A stretch of DNA of 64,000 nt, taken from CALJDF01 sp038121105. GTDB lineage: Bacteria; Pseudomonadota; Alphaproteobacteria; SHVP01. The position numbers and the translations under genes are program-made. The notes beneath the pieces were generated by a model that made no database searches, was not told the origin of the DNA, and saw only the letters and a program-made list of their open reading frames with translations. This document shows positions 50,658-60,049 of this stretch, piece by piece; the stretch's first letter is position 1; each line of letters begins with the position of its first letter. The stretch spans positions 267,654 through 331,653 of the forward strand of contig JAYONB010000002.1 in NCBI GenBank assembly GCA_038121105.1, given 5' to 3'.

Positions 50658-52295
50658 ATGGACGAGCGTGTCCGGCGGGTTCCGGCTGGCTATGACCGTG
50701 CGGGGCTTCTCGAGAAGCTGATTGATATTGGAACGGCGCTTTCCTCGGAGCGTAATCGCGACCGCCTGTTCGAGCGGATCCTTCTCGAGGCAATGCATTT
50801 CTGTAGCGCCGATGGCGGGACGCTTTACCTACGTACCGAAGACGACAAGCTCGACTTCGCGATTGTTCGTACCAACTCGCTAGGTACTGCCGTTGGTGGA
50901 TCCACGGGCGTCAAGGCGGCCATGGAGGCGATTCCGCTTCGCGACGATCACGGAAATGAGAATCACGCGACGGTTGTCAGCCACGTGGCGCTCAGTGGGC
51001 GGACGATGAATATTCCCGACATATCGCGCGCGACGACATTCGATTTTTCGGGGACGCGCGCGTTCGATGCCGAAAACGGGTATCGCTCGGTTTCTTTTCT
51101 GACCTTGCCGCTGAAGGACAGCAGAGCCGAAGTCATTGGCGTGTTGCAACTCATCAATGCCCAAGACGAAGAGGGTCAGGTTGTCGCATTTCTGAGCGCC
51201 ATCGAACCACTCGCCGAAGCATTGGCGTCGCAAGCGGCAGTCGCGCTGGAAAACAGACTTCTTCTGGAAGCGCAAAGGCGCCTGCTCGACTCCTTTATCC
51301 GACTGATCGCAGCGGCAATCGATGAGAAGTCACCGTTCACTGGGGAACACTGCCAAAGAGTGCCGGCGATCATGGATCTCTTCGCCGATGCCGCCTGCGA
51401 TCAATCCGATGGCCCTTTCAGCAATTTCGATCTTACGGAAGAGGAGCGGTACGAGTTGCATATCGCTTCTTGGCTGCATGACTGCGGAAAGGTGACGGTA
51501 CCCGAATACGTTGTCGACAAAGCTACGAAGCTCCACACGCTCTATGACCGCATCGAAACGGTGCGGATGCGGTTCGAGATCGTTAGGCGCGATGCGGAAA
51601 TCAGGTTCCTTCGCCGCGCACATACAGAAGGTGTCGACCCCCAATCGTTTCAACCCGCGCTTGAGGCCGAACTAGCGGCCATCGAGGACGATTATCGTGT
51701 CGTAATGCAGTCGAACCTCGGCGTTGAGGACATGCCAGATGAGGATGTTGCTCGAATCAAGGACATCGCAGAGCAGCGGGTGTGGATGGATGGGAGCGGC
51801 GTGCAACGATCGGTGCTGAGCGACGATGAAGTACGCAACCTGACGATTCGCCGCGGCAACTTGCTGCCCGAGGAGCGTGAGATGATAAACAACCATATCG
51901 CGGTCACCATCGACATGCTGGACAACCTGCCGTTCCCTGCGGAACTGGCCCGGGTGCCGGAATATGCTGGCGGGCACCACGAAAAAATGGATGGTTCGGG
52001 ATATCCTCGGGGTCTGAAGCGGGAGGACATGTCGATACCGGCGCGCATGATGGCGATCGCCGATATTTTCGAAGCGCTCACCTCTCCTGATCGACCCTAT
52101 AAACAAGCCAAAAAACTGAGCGAAACCATGGCCATCATGGTGGGCATGGTGCGCAATCAGCACATAGATCCGGATCTTTTCCAACTGTTTGTGGACTCAT
52201 CGGTTCACCTGCGGTTTGCCGAGAAATACCTAGAGCCGTGGCAGGTTGACCTCGAGGCAGTTGAGGCCGTACTGGCGTCTTTCAAAGACGGGTAA
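50658..52295 (+). CDS. GAF/HD-GYP phosphodiesterase
   Basis: 545 aa. The GAF sensor spans about residues 20-200 (ICSADGGTLYLRTE-like FCSADGGTLYLRTEDD, GYRSVSFLTLPL, GVLQLINA). The HD-GYP half has WLHDCGKVTVPEYVVDKATK and, after a long insert of about 110 residues, LLPEEREMINNH, GHHEKMDGSGYPRGL and ADIFEALTSPDRPYK. The GYP motif is intact, so cyclic-di-GMP hydrolysis is likely; the insertion between the HD and GYP parts is larger than in the standard domain. No response-regulator receiver is present; input would come through the GAF domain. Confidence 0.92.
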   Translation: MDERVRRVPAGYDRAGLLEKLIDIGTALSSERNRDRLFERILLEAMHFCSADGGTLYLRTEDDKLDFAIVRTNSLGTAVGGSTGVKAAMEAIPLRDDHGNENHATVVSHVALSGRTMNIPDISRATTFDFSGTRAFDAENGYRSVSFLTLPLKDSRAEVIGVLQLINAQDEEGQVVAFLSAIEPLAEALASQAAVALENRLLLEAQRRLLDSFIRLIAAAIDEKSPFTGEHCQRVPAIMDLFADAACDQSDGPFSNFDLTEEERYELHIASWLHDCGKVTVPEYVVDKATKLHTLYDRIETVRMRFEIVRRDAEIRFLRRAHTEGVDPQSFQPALEAELAAIEDDYRVVMQSNLGVEDMPDEDVARIKDIAEQRVWMDGSGVQRSVLSDDEVRNLTIRRGNLLPEEREMINNHIAVTIDMLDNLPFPAELARVPEYAGGHHEKMDGSGYPRGLKREDMSIPARMMAIADIFEALTSPDRPYKQAKKLSETMAIMVGMVRNQHIDPDLFQLFVDSSVHLRFAEKYLEPWQVDLEAVEAVLASFKDG

Positions 52296-52375
52296 GCATT
52301 TGGCACAGGAATGTGACCGGTAAGTGAAGCGCGAAGCGTGGGACGGTCTGTCAGATTTCCCATATAAAAAGATCG

Positions 52376-54538
52376 ATGGAGCGCATTTCGAGCATCATTC
52401 GCCGGCCACGCGGATTGGCGCGGTTCGCGGCACGCTTGCTGTCGGCCGGTTTGGTGGGCGTATTTTTTCTCTCGCCGAGCGCTGGCGCGCAAGAAGCGGC
52501 GTCGCCCTGGGTCACCTACGACCAGGGTCGCGCCCGGTTGGTCTCTGCAACCCAGAATGCGACAGGCGACCTTCTTCTCGGGTTGCAGTACCAGATCGCA
52601 CCGGGGTGGGAGGTGTACTGGCGCTCACCTGGCGACGCCGGGTTCCCGACGACGATCGATTGGGCAGGTTCCGAAAACTTGGACGACGCCGTCCTTCTGT
52701 GGCCGCGTCCCCACCGGTTCCAGATCTTCGAGCTAGAGACATTCGGGTACAAAGATGAGGTCGTCCTACCGATTTCCGCTCGGCAGAGCCGCACCGGCGA
52801 TGCGGTCAAACTTCGAGCTGCCGTCAATTTTCTGACCTGCCGGGACATTTGTGTCCCCCATACGCTTTCGATGGCGTTGGATTTGCCGGTCATGGGTGCC
52901 GATGGTCCGGTAATTTCCGAATTCGCGCCACTCATCAACACCTATCGCGCGAAAATTCCGCCACGGGATGGCAGTCGCGGCCTCAATGTCGAGCGCGCCG
53001 AGGTCATCAACGTCAACGGCCGCCAGGTCTTGCAGGTCGTGGCGCGGTCAGATGCACCGTTTTCCGAGCCCGACGTCTACGTCGAAGGGCCGGACATTTT
53101 CTCGTTCGCTGCTCCGACATTCAGGCTGTCCGAGAATGGTCATCGCGCGGTCTTGCAGGCCGCCGTATCCCGAACGGCGCTGGCGGGTGACGACGGTCCC
53201 GCTCTATTGGGTAGCGATCTGACACTGACACTGGTCGATGGTGAGCGCGCCGTGGAACAGTCGTTGGCGACGACGCTTGGTCAAGCGGAGTCCGCGTTTC
53301 TGCCGTTTGCCGCGATCCTAGCCCTGGCGCTGCTCGGCGGGCTCATCCTGAACGTGATGCCATGCGTATTGCCGGTCTTGTCAATTAAGTTGCTGGGCGT
53401 AGTCAGCCACGGGGGCGGCGAACGCGGCCCCGTACGGCGCAGCTTTCTTGCGTCCGCTGCGGGGATCATTTTCGCTTTTCTCGTCTTGGCCGGCGCTCTG
53501 GCCGGGTTTCGCGCGGGGGGCGCCGCCGTGGGTTGGGGGATTCAGTTCCAGCAGCCGTTGTTCATCGTGGTTATGACGGTCCTGATTACCCTGTTCGCAG
53601 CAAATTTGTGGGGCCTGTTCGAACTTCGGTTGCCGGCATGGATCGGCGGCGGTGCGGGCGGCGTGGTCAAGAATCCCCATAGCGCGAGTAGTTCGTTCGC
53701 AAGTGGCGTCTTTGCGACCATTCTGGCCACACCATGCTCTGCGCCGTTCTTGGGTACGGCAATTGGCTTCGCATTGGCGCGGGGACCTGCCGAGATCTTT
53801 TCGATCTTCCTCGCATTGGGCATCGGCATGGCGGCGCCGTTCCTTTTCGTCGCTGCCGTTCCCCATTTGGCAACGAAATTGCCGAAACCCGGGAGGTGGA
53901 TGCTGGTCGTAAAGAAGGTCCTGGCATTCGCCCTTGTCGGCACCGCCGTGTGGCTGCTTTCGGTGCTCGCCTTTCAAGTCAGTCTCGAGGCGGCGTACTT
54001 CTTGGCCGGTATGATGGTGCTCGCGGTCGCCGTTTTGTTTGCGCGGCCGCGGTTGGCGACCCGGGCGCGATCGGTCGCGACTGCCGCTGTCGTTTTGCTA
54101 GCGGCCCTCTCGTTCGGCGCGCCTCAGTTGGGGCGCGCGGTGTCGCAGGACACCGTGGTCGATGAGTCGATCTGGCAACCGTTCGAGCCTGAAGCCATTC
54201 CCCGGCTGGTCGCTGAGGGCAAGGTCGTTTTTGTCGACGTGACAGCTGAATGGTGCATTACCTGTCAAGTCAACAAGAAGCTGGTCCTAACGCGAGGCGA
54301 GTCCCGCGCGCTTCTCTCCGACCCTGATGTCGTTGCCATGCGAGCGGATTGGACCAAACCCGATGAGGGCATCGCGCGTTACCTTGCGAGCTTCAACCGG
54401 TTCGGCATCCCCTTCAATGTGGTTTATGGACCGGTTGCCCCGAATGGCCTGACGCTACCCGAGTTGCTGAAAGAAAGTGTGGTCGTCGACACTTTTCGGC
54501 AGGCGTCAGGACGAAATGTGCTGGCGGGCGATTTGTAG
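52376..54538 (+). CDS. DsbD/ScsB-like thiol-disulfide reductase
   Basis: 720 aa. A signal peptide (to about residue 40) is followed by a DsbD-alpha-like periplasmic domain with C155-R-D-I-C159. The membrane core has the electron-relay Cys pair at C330 (VMPCVLPV) and C454 (TPCSAPF) and about eight helices, and the C-terminal periplasmic thioredoxin domain has W-C627-I-T-C630. It passes electrons from cytosolic thioredoxin to periplasmic partners, here probably the TlpA-like protein 12 bases downstream. ScsB-type proteins share this larger N-terminal domain. The HD-GYP gene before it is unlikely to be functionally linked. Confidence 0.92.
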   Translation: MERISSIIRRPRGLARFAARLLSAGLVGVFFLSPSAGAQEAASPWVTYDQGRARLVSATQNATGDLLLGLQYQIAPGWEVYWRSPGDAGFPTTIDWAGSENLDDAVLLWPRPHRFQIFELETFGYKDEVVLPISARQSRTGDAVKLRAAVNFLTCRDICVPHTLSMALDLPVMGADGPVISEFAPLINTYRAKIPPRDGSRGLNVERAEVINVNGRQVLQVVARSDAPFSEPDVYVEGPDIFSFAAPTFRLSENGHRAVLQAAVSRTALAGDDGPALLGSDLTLTLVDGERAVEQSLATTLGQAESAFLPFAAILALALLGGLILNVMPCVLPVLSIKLLGVVSHGGGERGPVRRSFLASAAGIIFAFLVLAGALAGFRAGGAAVGWGIQFQQPLFIVVMTVLITLFAANLWGLFELRLPAWIGGGAGGVVKNPHSASSSFASGVFATILATPCSAPFLGTAIGFALARGPAEIFSIFLALGIGMAAPFLFVAAVPHLATKLPKPGRWMLVVKKVLAFALVGTAVWLLSVLAFQVSLEAAYFLAGMMVLAVAVLFARPRLATRARSVATAAVVLLAALSFGAPQLGRAVSQDTVVDESIWQPFEPEAIPRLVAEGKVVFVDVTAEWCITCQVNKKLVLTRGESRALLSDPDVVAMRADWTKPDEGIARYLASFNRFGIPFNVVYGPVAPNGLTLPELLKESVVVDTFRQASGRNVLAGDL

Positions 54539-54549
54539 GAGGACGGACC

Positions 54550-55122
54550 GTGTCGATTAAGAAACTCGCCTTTCCCGCAGCCGGCATTCTTGCCGCAGCC
54601 GTGGTGGTTGTCCTTCTAGTGGGGTTGCCTAGTGGAGACGATAGATCTGATTTGCGAATCGAAGGTCAGGTGCAGAACTTTATCGTCAACGAACGTCCCG
54701 GTCCGGACACAGAGTGGCGTTCGGGCGACGGCGCCAAGGTCTCCCTCCCCGATTTCAATGGCAAAGTCGTAATGGTAAATTTTTGGGCCACTTGGTGCGC
54801 GCCATGCATTCGCGAACTTCCGTCGATCAATCGATTGCAGGCGACCCTAGGCGGCGACGACTTCACCGTCGTGGCGATCAACATTGATACCGGCGGCAAG
54901 GCGGTTGCGGCGCCTTTTGCCAAACGATTGGAGATCGATAACCTCGATCTCTACCTCGATCCGCGCGGGTCGACCAGCCGCGCGATGGGGGTCAACGTCA
55001 TGCCGACCACGGTTGTCTATGATCGGCAGGGCAAAGAAGTTGGTCGCCTCGAGGGGGGTGCTGAGTGGGATTCGCCCGAAGCGCTGGCCCTTCTCCGCTG
55101 GTTTATCGAGAACGCTGTCTAG
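54550..55122 (+). CDS. TlpA-family periplasmic thioredoxin
   Basis: 190 aa from GTG 54550, preceded by GGAGGA. A single N-terminal membrane anchor (to about residue 28) precedes a TlpA/ResA domain with W-C83-A-P-C86 and the cis-Pro in VMPTTVVYD. It is held in the periplasm and reduces or oxidises disulfides, in cytochrome c maturation or of sulfur-oxidising proteins. It starts 12 bases after the DsbD-like gene, its likely electron source, and the pair resembles ScsB/ScsC-like or Sox-linked modules. Confidence 0.92.
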   Translation: MSIKKLAFPAAGILAAAVVVVLLVGLPSGDDRSDLRIEGQVQNFIVNERPGPDTEWRSGDGAKVSLPDFNGKVVMVNFWATWCAPCIRELPSINRLQATLGGDDFTVVAINIDTGGKAVAAPFAKRLEIDNLDLYLDPRGSTSRAMGVNVMPTTVVYDRQGKEVGRLEGGAEWDSPEALALLRWFIENAV

Positions 55123-55161
55123 CGACTTTTGTCCTGCCATTCGCGTGGTTAGACTCGACAC

Positions 55162-55386
55162 ATGGCAGAACTCCTCGACCTCAAAGGGCTCAAGTGCCCG
55201 CTACCGGTCTTGCGCGCGAAGAAAGCTCTAAAGGGAATGGCGCCGGGTGCGGTCCTTGAGGTTCTCGCGACCGATCCCGGCTCGGCAAAAGACTTTCAAG
55301 CATTCTGCGAAACCACGGGGAATGACCTGGTCTCGTGGTCGGAAGCGGACGGGGTCTTCACCTACACCCTTCGCAAGAAATCCTAG
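55162..55386 (+). CDS. TusA/SirA-family sulfurtransferase
   Basis: 74 aa with C12-P-L-P (LKCPLPVLRAKKAL), the persulfide-carrying Cys of the TusA family. TusA proteins relay sulfur atoms in the cytoplasm for tRNA thiolation or, in sulfur oxidisers, to sulfur-oxidation enzymes. It is 40 bases after the TlpA-like gene and convergent with TIGR02186. Presence beside a TauE exporter and a SoeABC sulfite dehydrogenase points to sulfur oxidation rather than tRNA modification, which is inference. Confidence 0.93.
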   Translation: MAELLDLKGLKCPLPVLRAKKALKGMAPGAVLEVLATDPGSAKDFQAFCETTGNDLVSWSEADGVFTYTLRKKS

Positions 55387-55388
55387 CG

Positions 55389-56135
55389 TCACGTTCGTCG
55401 GAACAGAGCGGCGGCGAGCCAACCGCTCGCCAGTGCGATTAGGACGGCGATGATCCCATAGAGTGCGGGTCGTTGGTTTGCCAAGTCGAAAATCGTGCGT
55501 TCGATCCCGGCCTTGCGAATCTGAAGTGGTGTCGACTGTTCGTCGACAACCACGCCGTTACGCAGCAGATAGGTGGTGACCGTGTAGTCGCCCTCGGGTG
55601 CGCTGGCGGGGAATACGATCGAGGTGCGAAACAGCCGTTCGCGGAACAGAACGCTGTTTTCGGCCTCGAAGTACAGCGACTCACGGCGCTTATTGCGCAG
55701 GATCGCCTCTCGAAACTGTAAGAGTTCCTCGCCGGCGAGGTGGCGGGTATCTGCGGCGAGCGCAAAGTCGAGGAAGGCGCCGCCCATACGATATTGGGCG
55801 CGAACGGTTCCCGGGGCGATGTCTTCAAGCGGGCGACTTGACGCCACTGCGTAGTAGGCGGGGACACTTTGAAATGTCACGGACCGGCGGTTCATCCAGA
55901 TGCCGCTGATCTTGGCTTTTCGTCGGACGACCAATTCCTCGCGCGGACCCTGAACCACGACAACGACGTCGCTGGGCCCGTCGACTGCGCCGAACAGGAG
56001 GATTTCCTTGCCGGTGAAATTCGAAGTGATGGAGATCGAGCTCTCCGACATGTCTGCGACAAGCGATTGCGCTAGAGCATGTGGCGCGGCGGCGGTTAGT
56101 CCAGCGACAAGGAGGAAAGCAAAGGCGCGGATCAT
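55389..56135 (-). CDS. TIGR02186/Alph_Pro_TM family membrane-anchored protein
   Basis: 248 aa from ATG 56135; an artefactual longer frame upstream lies over the TauE gene and is not used. It has a signal peptide (AFLLVAGLTAAAPHALAQ), a beta-rich periplasmic part (SISITSNFTGKEILLFGA, DVVVVVQGPREELVVRRK, GDYTVTTYLLRNGVVV) and one C-terminal membrane helix (ALYGIIAVLIALASGWLAAAL). The family occurs in alphaproteobacteria next to TauE/SafE genes. ATGA overlap of four bases with TauE shows coupling. Its role is unknown, probably as a partner of the exporter. Confidence 0.9.
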   Translation of the reverse strand: MIRAFAFLLVAGLTAAAPHALAQSLVADMSESSISITSNFTGKEILLFGAVDGPSDVVVVVQGPREELVVRRKAKISGIWMNRRSVTFQSVPAYYAVASSRPLEDIAPGTVRAQYRMGGAFLDFALAADTRHLAGEELLQFREAILRNKRRESLYFEAENSVLFRERLFRTSIVFPASAPEGDYTVTTYLLRNGVVVDEQSTPLQIRKAGIERTIFDLANQRPALYGIIAVLIALASGWLAAALFRRT

Positions 56136-57055
56136 TCTGCGATCGCTCGACCGATTGAGAATAGGTCGCTCGGCTCGAATACTAGGTCGACGACGAGTTT
56201 CGCGCAGACCGCTAGAACGATCACGCCCAATAGGGCACGCAGCTGTTCCCCTCGCAACATCCCGCTGACCCTGGCACCGAACTGCGCCCCGATAACCGCG
56301 CCGGCGAGCAGGAGGACAGCCAATACGACATCCACGGTCTGTGTGTTGATCGAGTGGAAGAACGTGACATTGGCGGTCACAAAAATGATCTGGAAGAGCG
56401 AGGTCCCGACCACGACGGAGGTCGGCATACCCAACAGATAGATCATTGCCGGAATCATGATGAAGCCGCCGCCCACGCCCATAATCGCAGCCAAGACACC
56501 GACAAAGAACCCAACAAGAAGCGGCGGAATGACGCTGATGTAGAGTTTGGATTTGTGGAAACGCATCTTGAAGGGTAGGCCGTGCGCCCAATAGTGCTGG
56601 TGCGCCTTCTTCCGATATCCGCCCTTGCGAGAGCGCATGATGAGCCGGACGCTTTCGACGACCATGAGAGATCCCACCACCCCAAGAAAGAGAACAAAGG
56701 ACAGCGAAATTACGAGATCGATTTGGCCGATCTCGCGCAGCAGCTTGAATAGGAAAGAGCCGGCGGTTGACCCGACGAACCCGCCGACCACCAATATCAA
56801 TCCCATCTTGATGTCGACGTTGTTGCGGCGCCAATGAGCGATAACGCCGGAGACCGACGCGGCAACAATCTGATTGGCTTCGGTGGCCACGGCAACGGCC
56901 GGCGGCACGCCGATGAAGATGAGAAGGGGAGTCATCAAGAACCCGCCACCGACCCCGAAAAGTCCGGACAAGAATCCGACGCCGCCACCCATCCCCAATA
57001 CTAGGAAGATGTTCAGGGAGATCTCGGCGATCGGAAAATAGATTTGCATCGGCAC
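56132..57055 (-). CDS. Sulfite exporter TauE/SafE family protein
   Basis: 307 aa from GTG 57055 (ATG 57049 is an option). The family repeat is seen twice: GVGFLSGLFGVGGGFLMTPLL and FVGVLAAIMGVGGGFIMIPAM, each after a hydrophobic entry helix, with eight or so helices in total. TauE-type proteins export sulfite or sulfoacetate across the inner membrane. It is coupled to TIGR02186 by a four-base overlap and divergent from the SoeABC genes, which oxidise sulfite; together they form a sulfite-handling unit. Confidence 0.92.
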   Translation of the reverse strand: MPMQIYFPIAEISLNIFLVLGMGGGVGFLSGLFGVGGGFLMTPLLIFIGVPPAVAVATEANQIVAASVSGVIAHWRRNNVDIKMGLILVVGGFVGSTAGSFLFKLLREIGQIDLVISLSFVLFLGVVGSLMVVESVRLIMRSRKGGYRKKAHQHYWAHGLPFKMRFHKSKLYISVIPPLLVGFFVGVLAAIMGVGGGFIMIPAMIYLLGMPTSVVVGTSLFQIIFVTANVTFFHSINTQTVDVVLAVLLLAGAVIGAQFGARVSGMLRGEQLRALLGVIVLAVCAKLVVDLVFEPSDLFSIGRAIAE

Positions 57056-57208
57056 GGGCCTGCCGGGCGCCCTAGGCCGGACGCGTGGCTACGAGAAACT
57101 ACAAGATGAATTTGGATTATGCGCTCGGGAGACGCATAATAAAAGGGTCGACCCTACCCACATCTCGCGTTGCCGACGTGCTCGGCTTCCCGGTACCTCA
57201 GGTTATTT

Positions 57209-60049
57209 GTGCGCCCGACCCCCATCGATACCTCTCCGCCGATCTCCGACGAGGTCAAAGAAACGACCTGTTATATGTGTGCCTGTCGCTGCGGTATTCG
57301 GGTGCATCTGACGAACGGCGCGCTGCGCTATATCGAGGGCAATCCGAACCACCCGGTCAATCGAGGGGTCCTATGCGCCAAGGGTGCGGCCGGGATCATG
57401 AAGCAGCATTCGCCGGCAAAGCTTAAAAAACCGCTTAAGCGGGTAGGCGAGCGTGGCAGTGGCGATTTTGTGGAAATCGAATGGGAGGAAGCGCTCGGGA
57501 TTGCCACCGCGTGGCTTGGCAAAATTCGGGAAACCGACCCCAAGAAACTAGCTTTTTTTACCGGTCGCGACCAAAGCCAGGCGCTCACTGGGTGGTGGGC
57601 AACGCAATTCGGCACACCCAACTATGCGGCCCACGGCGGGTTCTGTTCGGTCAATATGGCGGCGGCCGGCCTCTATACAATGGGCGGGTCGTTTTGGGAG
57701 TTCGGCGAGCCGGATTGGGACCAGACGCGGTACTTCATGATGTTCGGCGTGGCCGAAGATCATGCTTCCAACCCGATCAAGATCGGGCTCGGCAAAGTTA
57801 AAGCGAACGGGGCCAAGTTCGTCTCGGTCAATCCGGTTCGCACGGGTTATTCCGCGATTGCTGACGAGTGGGTGGGCATTCGCCCAGGAACCGACGGATT
57901 GCTCGTGTTCTCGCTTATTCGCGAACTCTTGCTCGCCGATCAAGTCGATTTCGACTATCTCGCGCGATACACCAACGCGGGCTGGTTGGTTATTCAGGAT
58001 GACGGCGCCGCTGACGACGGCTTGTTCGTTCGAGACGAGGCCGGGAATCCCCTGTGTTGGGACAAAACTCTCGGCGGTCTTGGGCCAGCCCTCGACAAGA
58101 ACGCGAATCCGGCGTTGATCGAAGCGCGGGCGCTACCCGACGGGCGTCGCGCCGTGCCGGCTTTCGATCTCATGGCGCGCCGTTTTCTCGACCCCGCCTA
58201 CGCGCCAGAAGCGGTTGCCGACCAAACGGGCCTTACTGCGGATACAATTCGTCGGCTGGCCGCTGAACTGGCTCATGCCGCATTTCAGGAAGAAATCAAG
58301 ATTGACATGCCGTGGACGGACTTCGCAGGTCGCCAGCATGATCATATCGTTGGCCGACCCGTCAGTTTTCACGCCATGCGTGGCATCTCGGCGCACTCCA
58401 ACGGGTTTCATACCTGCCGCGCATTGCATGTGTTGCAGGCGGTTCTCGGCAGCATAGATTGCCCCGGCGGTTGGCGTTATCGCCCACCCTATCCCAAAGC
58501 GGCACCGCCAGCGGTCCTCCCAACTGGGCCGGTGACCAGTCCTGGCGACCCCTTAGCTGGACCGCCGCTGGGCTTCCCCCGTGGGCCCGAGGACCTTTTG
58601 GTCGACGACGCCGGCACGCCGCAACGAATTGACAAAGCGTTCTCGTGGGAAGCTCCGTTGGCCGCCCACGGCATGATGCACATGCTTATTCGCAATGCCT
58701 GGGCAGGCGATCCCTATCCGATTGATACGCTGTTCATGTTCATGGCCAACATGAGCTGGAACTCGTCGATGAATACGACCGAGACGATGCGAATGTTGAC
58801 GGACAAGGACCCGGATACCGGCGAGTATAAGATCCCCCACATCATTTATTCCGATGCGTTCGATTCCGAGATGGTGGCCTATGCCGACCTAGTGCTGCCC
58901 GACACCACCTACCTAGAACGGTGGGACTGTATCTCGTTGCTCGATCGTCCCATTTCGGAGATTACCGGTCCGGCCGACTCGATCCGACAACCTGTTCTGA
59001 CCCCGGATCGCGATGTCCGGCCCTTTCAGGATGTCTTGTTGGATATTGGCGCTCGTCTAGGTCTGCCTGGCATGGTCGACGAACACGGCGATGCTCTTTA
59101 TCCGGGCGGGTTGCCCGAATATTTGATCAAGCATGAGCGAAAGCCGGGCGTCGGGATGTTGGCTGGCTGGCGAGGTGCGGACGGTACAGCAAAAGGAGTT
59201 GGGGCACCGAATGCCGAACAACTTGACCGCTATGTTGAGAACGGGTGCTTTTGGACGGACACGATCCCCGTCGAGGGCGTTTACTATCGCAATGTGAACC
59301 AGGCCTATCGCGCCTACGGCGAAGCCATGGGTTTTCTCGATACGCCGGATCCCGTCATTGTGCAGCTCTATTCGGAAGTGCTTCAGAAATTCCGACTTGC
59401 CGCACAAGGCCACGGGTCGATTCAACCACCGGCCGCGGACCAAAATCGCGTGGCGCGGTACTTCGATCCGCTGCCGATGTGGTACATGCCGTTTGAAGAA
59501 GCGGCAGTCGATTGCGAGGCATTTCCCCTTCATGCTCTTACGCAACGGCCGATGGTGATGTACCACGCTTGGGACTCGCAGAACGCTTGGCAGCGGCAAA
59601 TCCTCGGCAGCAATCGTCTTTACATCGCCCGATCTCTTGCGGCGCGTTTGAAAATCAGTGATGACGACTGGGTCTGGGTTTCCAGCGACAAAGGCCGAAT
59701 TCGCGGGCAGGCGCGACTAATGGACGGAGTCAACCCGGATACAATTTGGACGTGGAACGCAATCGGTAAACGACGCGGAACCTGGGGGTTGGACGCCGAC
59801 GCCCACGAAGCGACACGAGGCTTTTTGCTCAATCACCTGATCGGGGACATCTTGCCCAATGAAGCGTACGCCAATGCCGATCCAGTCACTGGCCAAGCTG
59901 CCTGGTACGACCTGCGCGTGCGTGTCGAAAAGGCGGCAGCGAGCGATGCCCCGGAAAGCTGGCCGCAATTCGATCCGTTGCCGAGCAACGCCGTCCGAGG
60001 GGCCCCGGCGGTCTTGAGATACGGCGCCGAATTTAGGAGCGGCTCGTGA
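57209..60049 (+). CDS. soeA: Molybdopterin oxidoreductase, sulfite dehydrogenase SoeA-like
   Basis: 946 aa if it starts at GTG 57209; a TTG at 57170 is in frame but weaker. The N-terminal iron-sulfur site is C21-Y-M-C24-A-C-R-C28 with C56 (C-x2-C-x3-C-x27-C). Typical motifs follow: GRDQSQALTGWW, FGVAEDHASNPIK, ADLVLPDTTYLERWD and the C-terminal WYDLRVRVE. It has no Tat signal, so it is cytosolic and membrane-bound through the next two subunits. Size and the B and C genes match SoeABC, which oxidises sulfite to sulfate. Alternatives are other DMSO-reductase family enzymes; context with TauE and TusA favours sulfite. Confidence 0.8.
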   Translation: MRPTPIDTSPPISDEVKETTCYMCACRCGIRVHLTNGALRYIEGNPNHPVNRGVLCAKGAAGIMKQHSPAKLKKPLKRVGERGSGDFVEIEWEEALGIATAWLGKIRETDPKKLAFFTGRDQSQALTGWWATQFGTPNYAAHGGFCSVNMAAAGLYTMGGSFWEFGEPDWDQTRYFMMFGVAEDHASNPIKIGLGKVKANGAKFVSVNPVRTGYSAIADEWVGIRPGTDGLLVFSLIRELLLADQVDFDYLARYTNAGWLVIQDDGAADDGLFVRDEAGNPLCWDKTLGGLGPALDKNANPALIEARALPDGRRAVPAFDLMARRFLDPAYAPEAVADQTGLTADTIRRLAAELAHAAFQEEIKIDMPWTDFAGRQHDHIVGRPVSFHAMRGISAHSNGFHTCRALHVLQAVLGSIDCPGGWRYRPPYPKAAPPAVLPTGPVTSPGDPLAGPPLGFPRGPEDLLVDDAGTPQRIDKAFSWEAPLAAHGMMHMLIRNAWAGDPYPIDTLFMFMANMSWNSSMNTTETMRMLTDKDPDTGEYKIPHIIYSDAFDSEMVAYADLVLPDTTYLERWDCISLLDRPISEITGPADSIRQPVLTPDRDVRPFQDVLLDIGARLGLPGMVDEHGDALYPGGLPEYLIKHERKPGVGMLAGWRGADGTAKGVGAPNAEQLDRYVENGCFWTDTIPVEGVYYRNVNQAYRAYGEAMGFLDTPDPVIVQLYSEVLQKFRLAAQGHGSIQPPAADQNRVARYFDPLPMWYMPFEEAAVDCEAFPLHALTQRPMVMYHAWDSQNAWQRQILGSNRLYIARSLAARLKISDDDWVWVSSDKGRIRGQARLMDGVNPDTIWTWNAIGKRRGTWGLDADAHEATRGFLLNHLIGDILPNEAYANADPVTGQAAWYDLRVRVEKAAASDAPESWPQFDPLPSNAVRGAPAVLRYGAEFRSGS

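Noticed and set aside
56136..56834. A 481-aa minus-strand reading extending the TIGR02186 gene upstream
   Set aside because: The added part lies out of frame over TauE and has no family character; the gene starts with a signal peptide at 56135.
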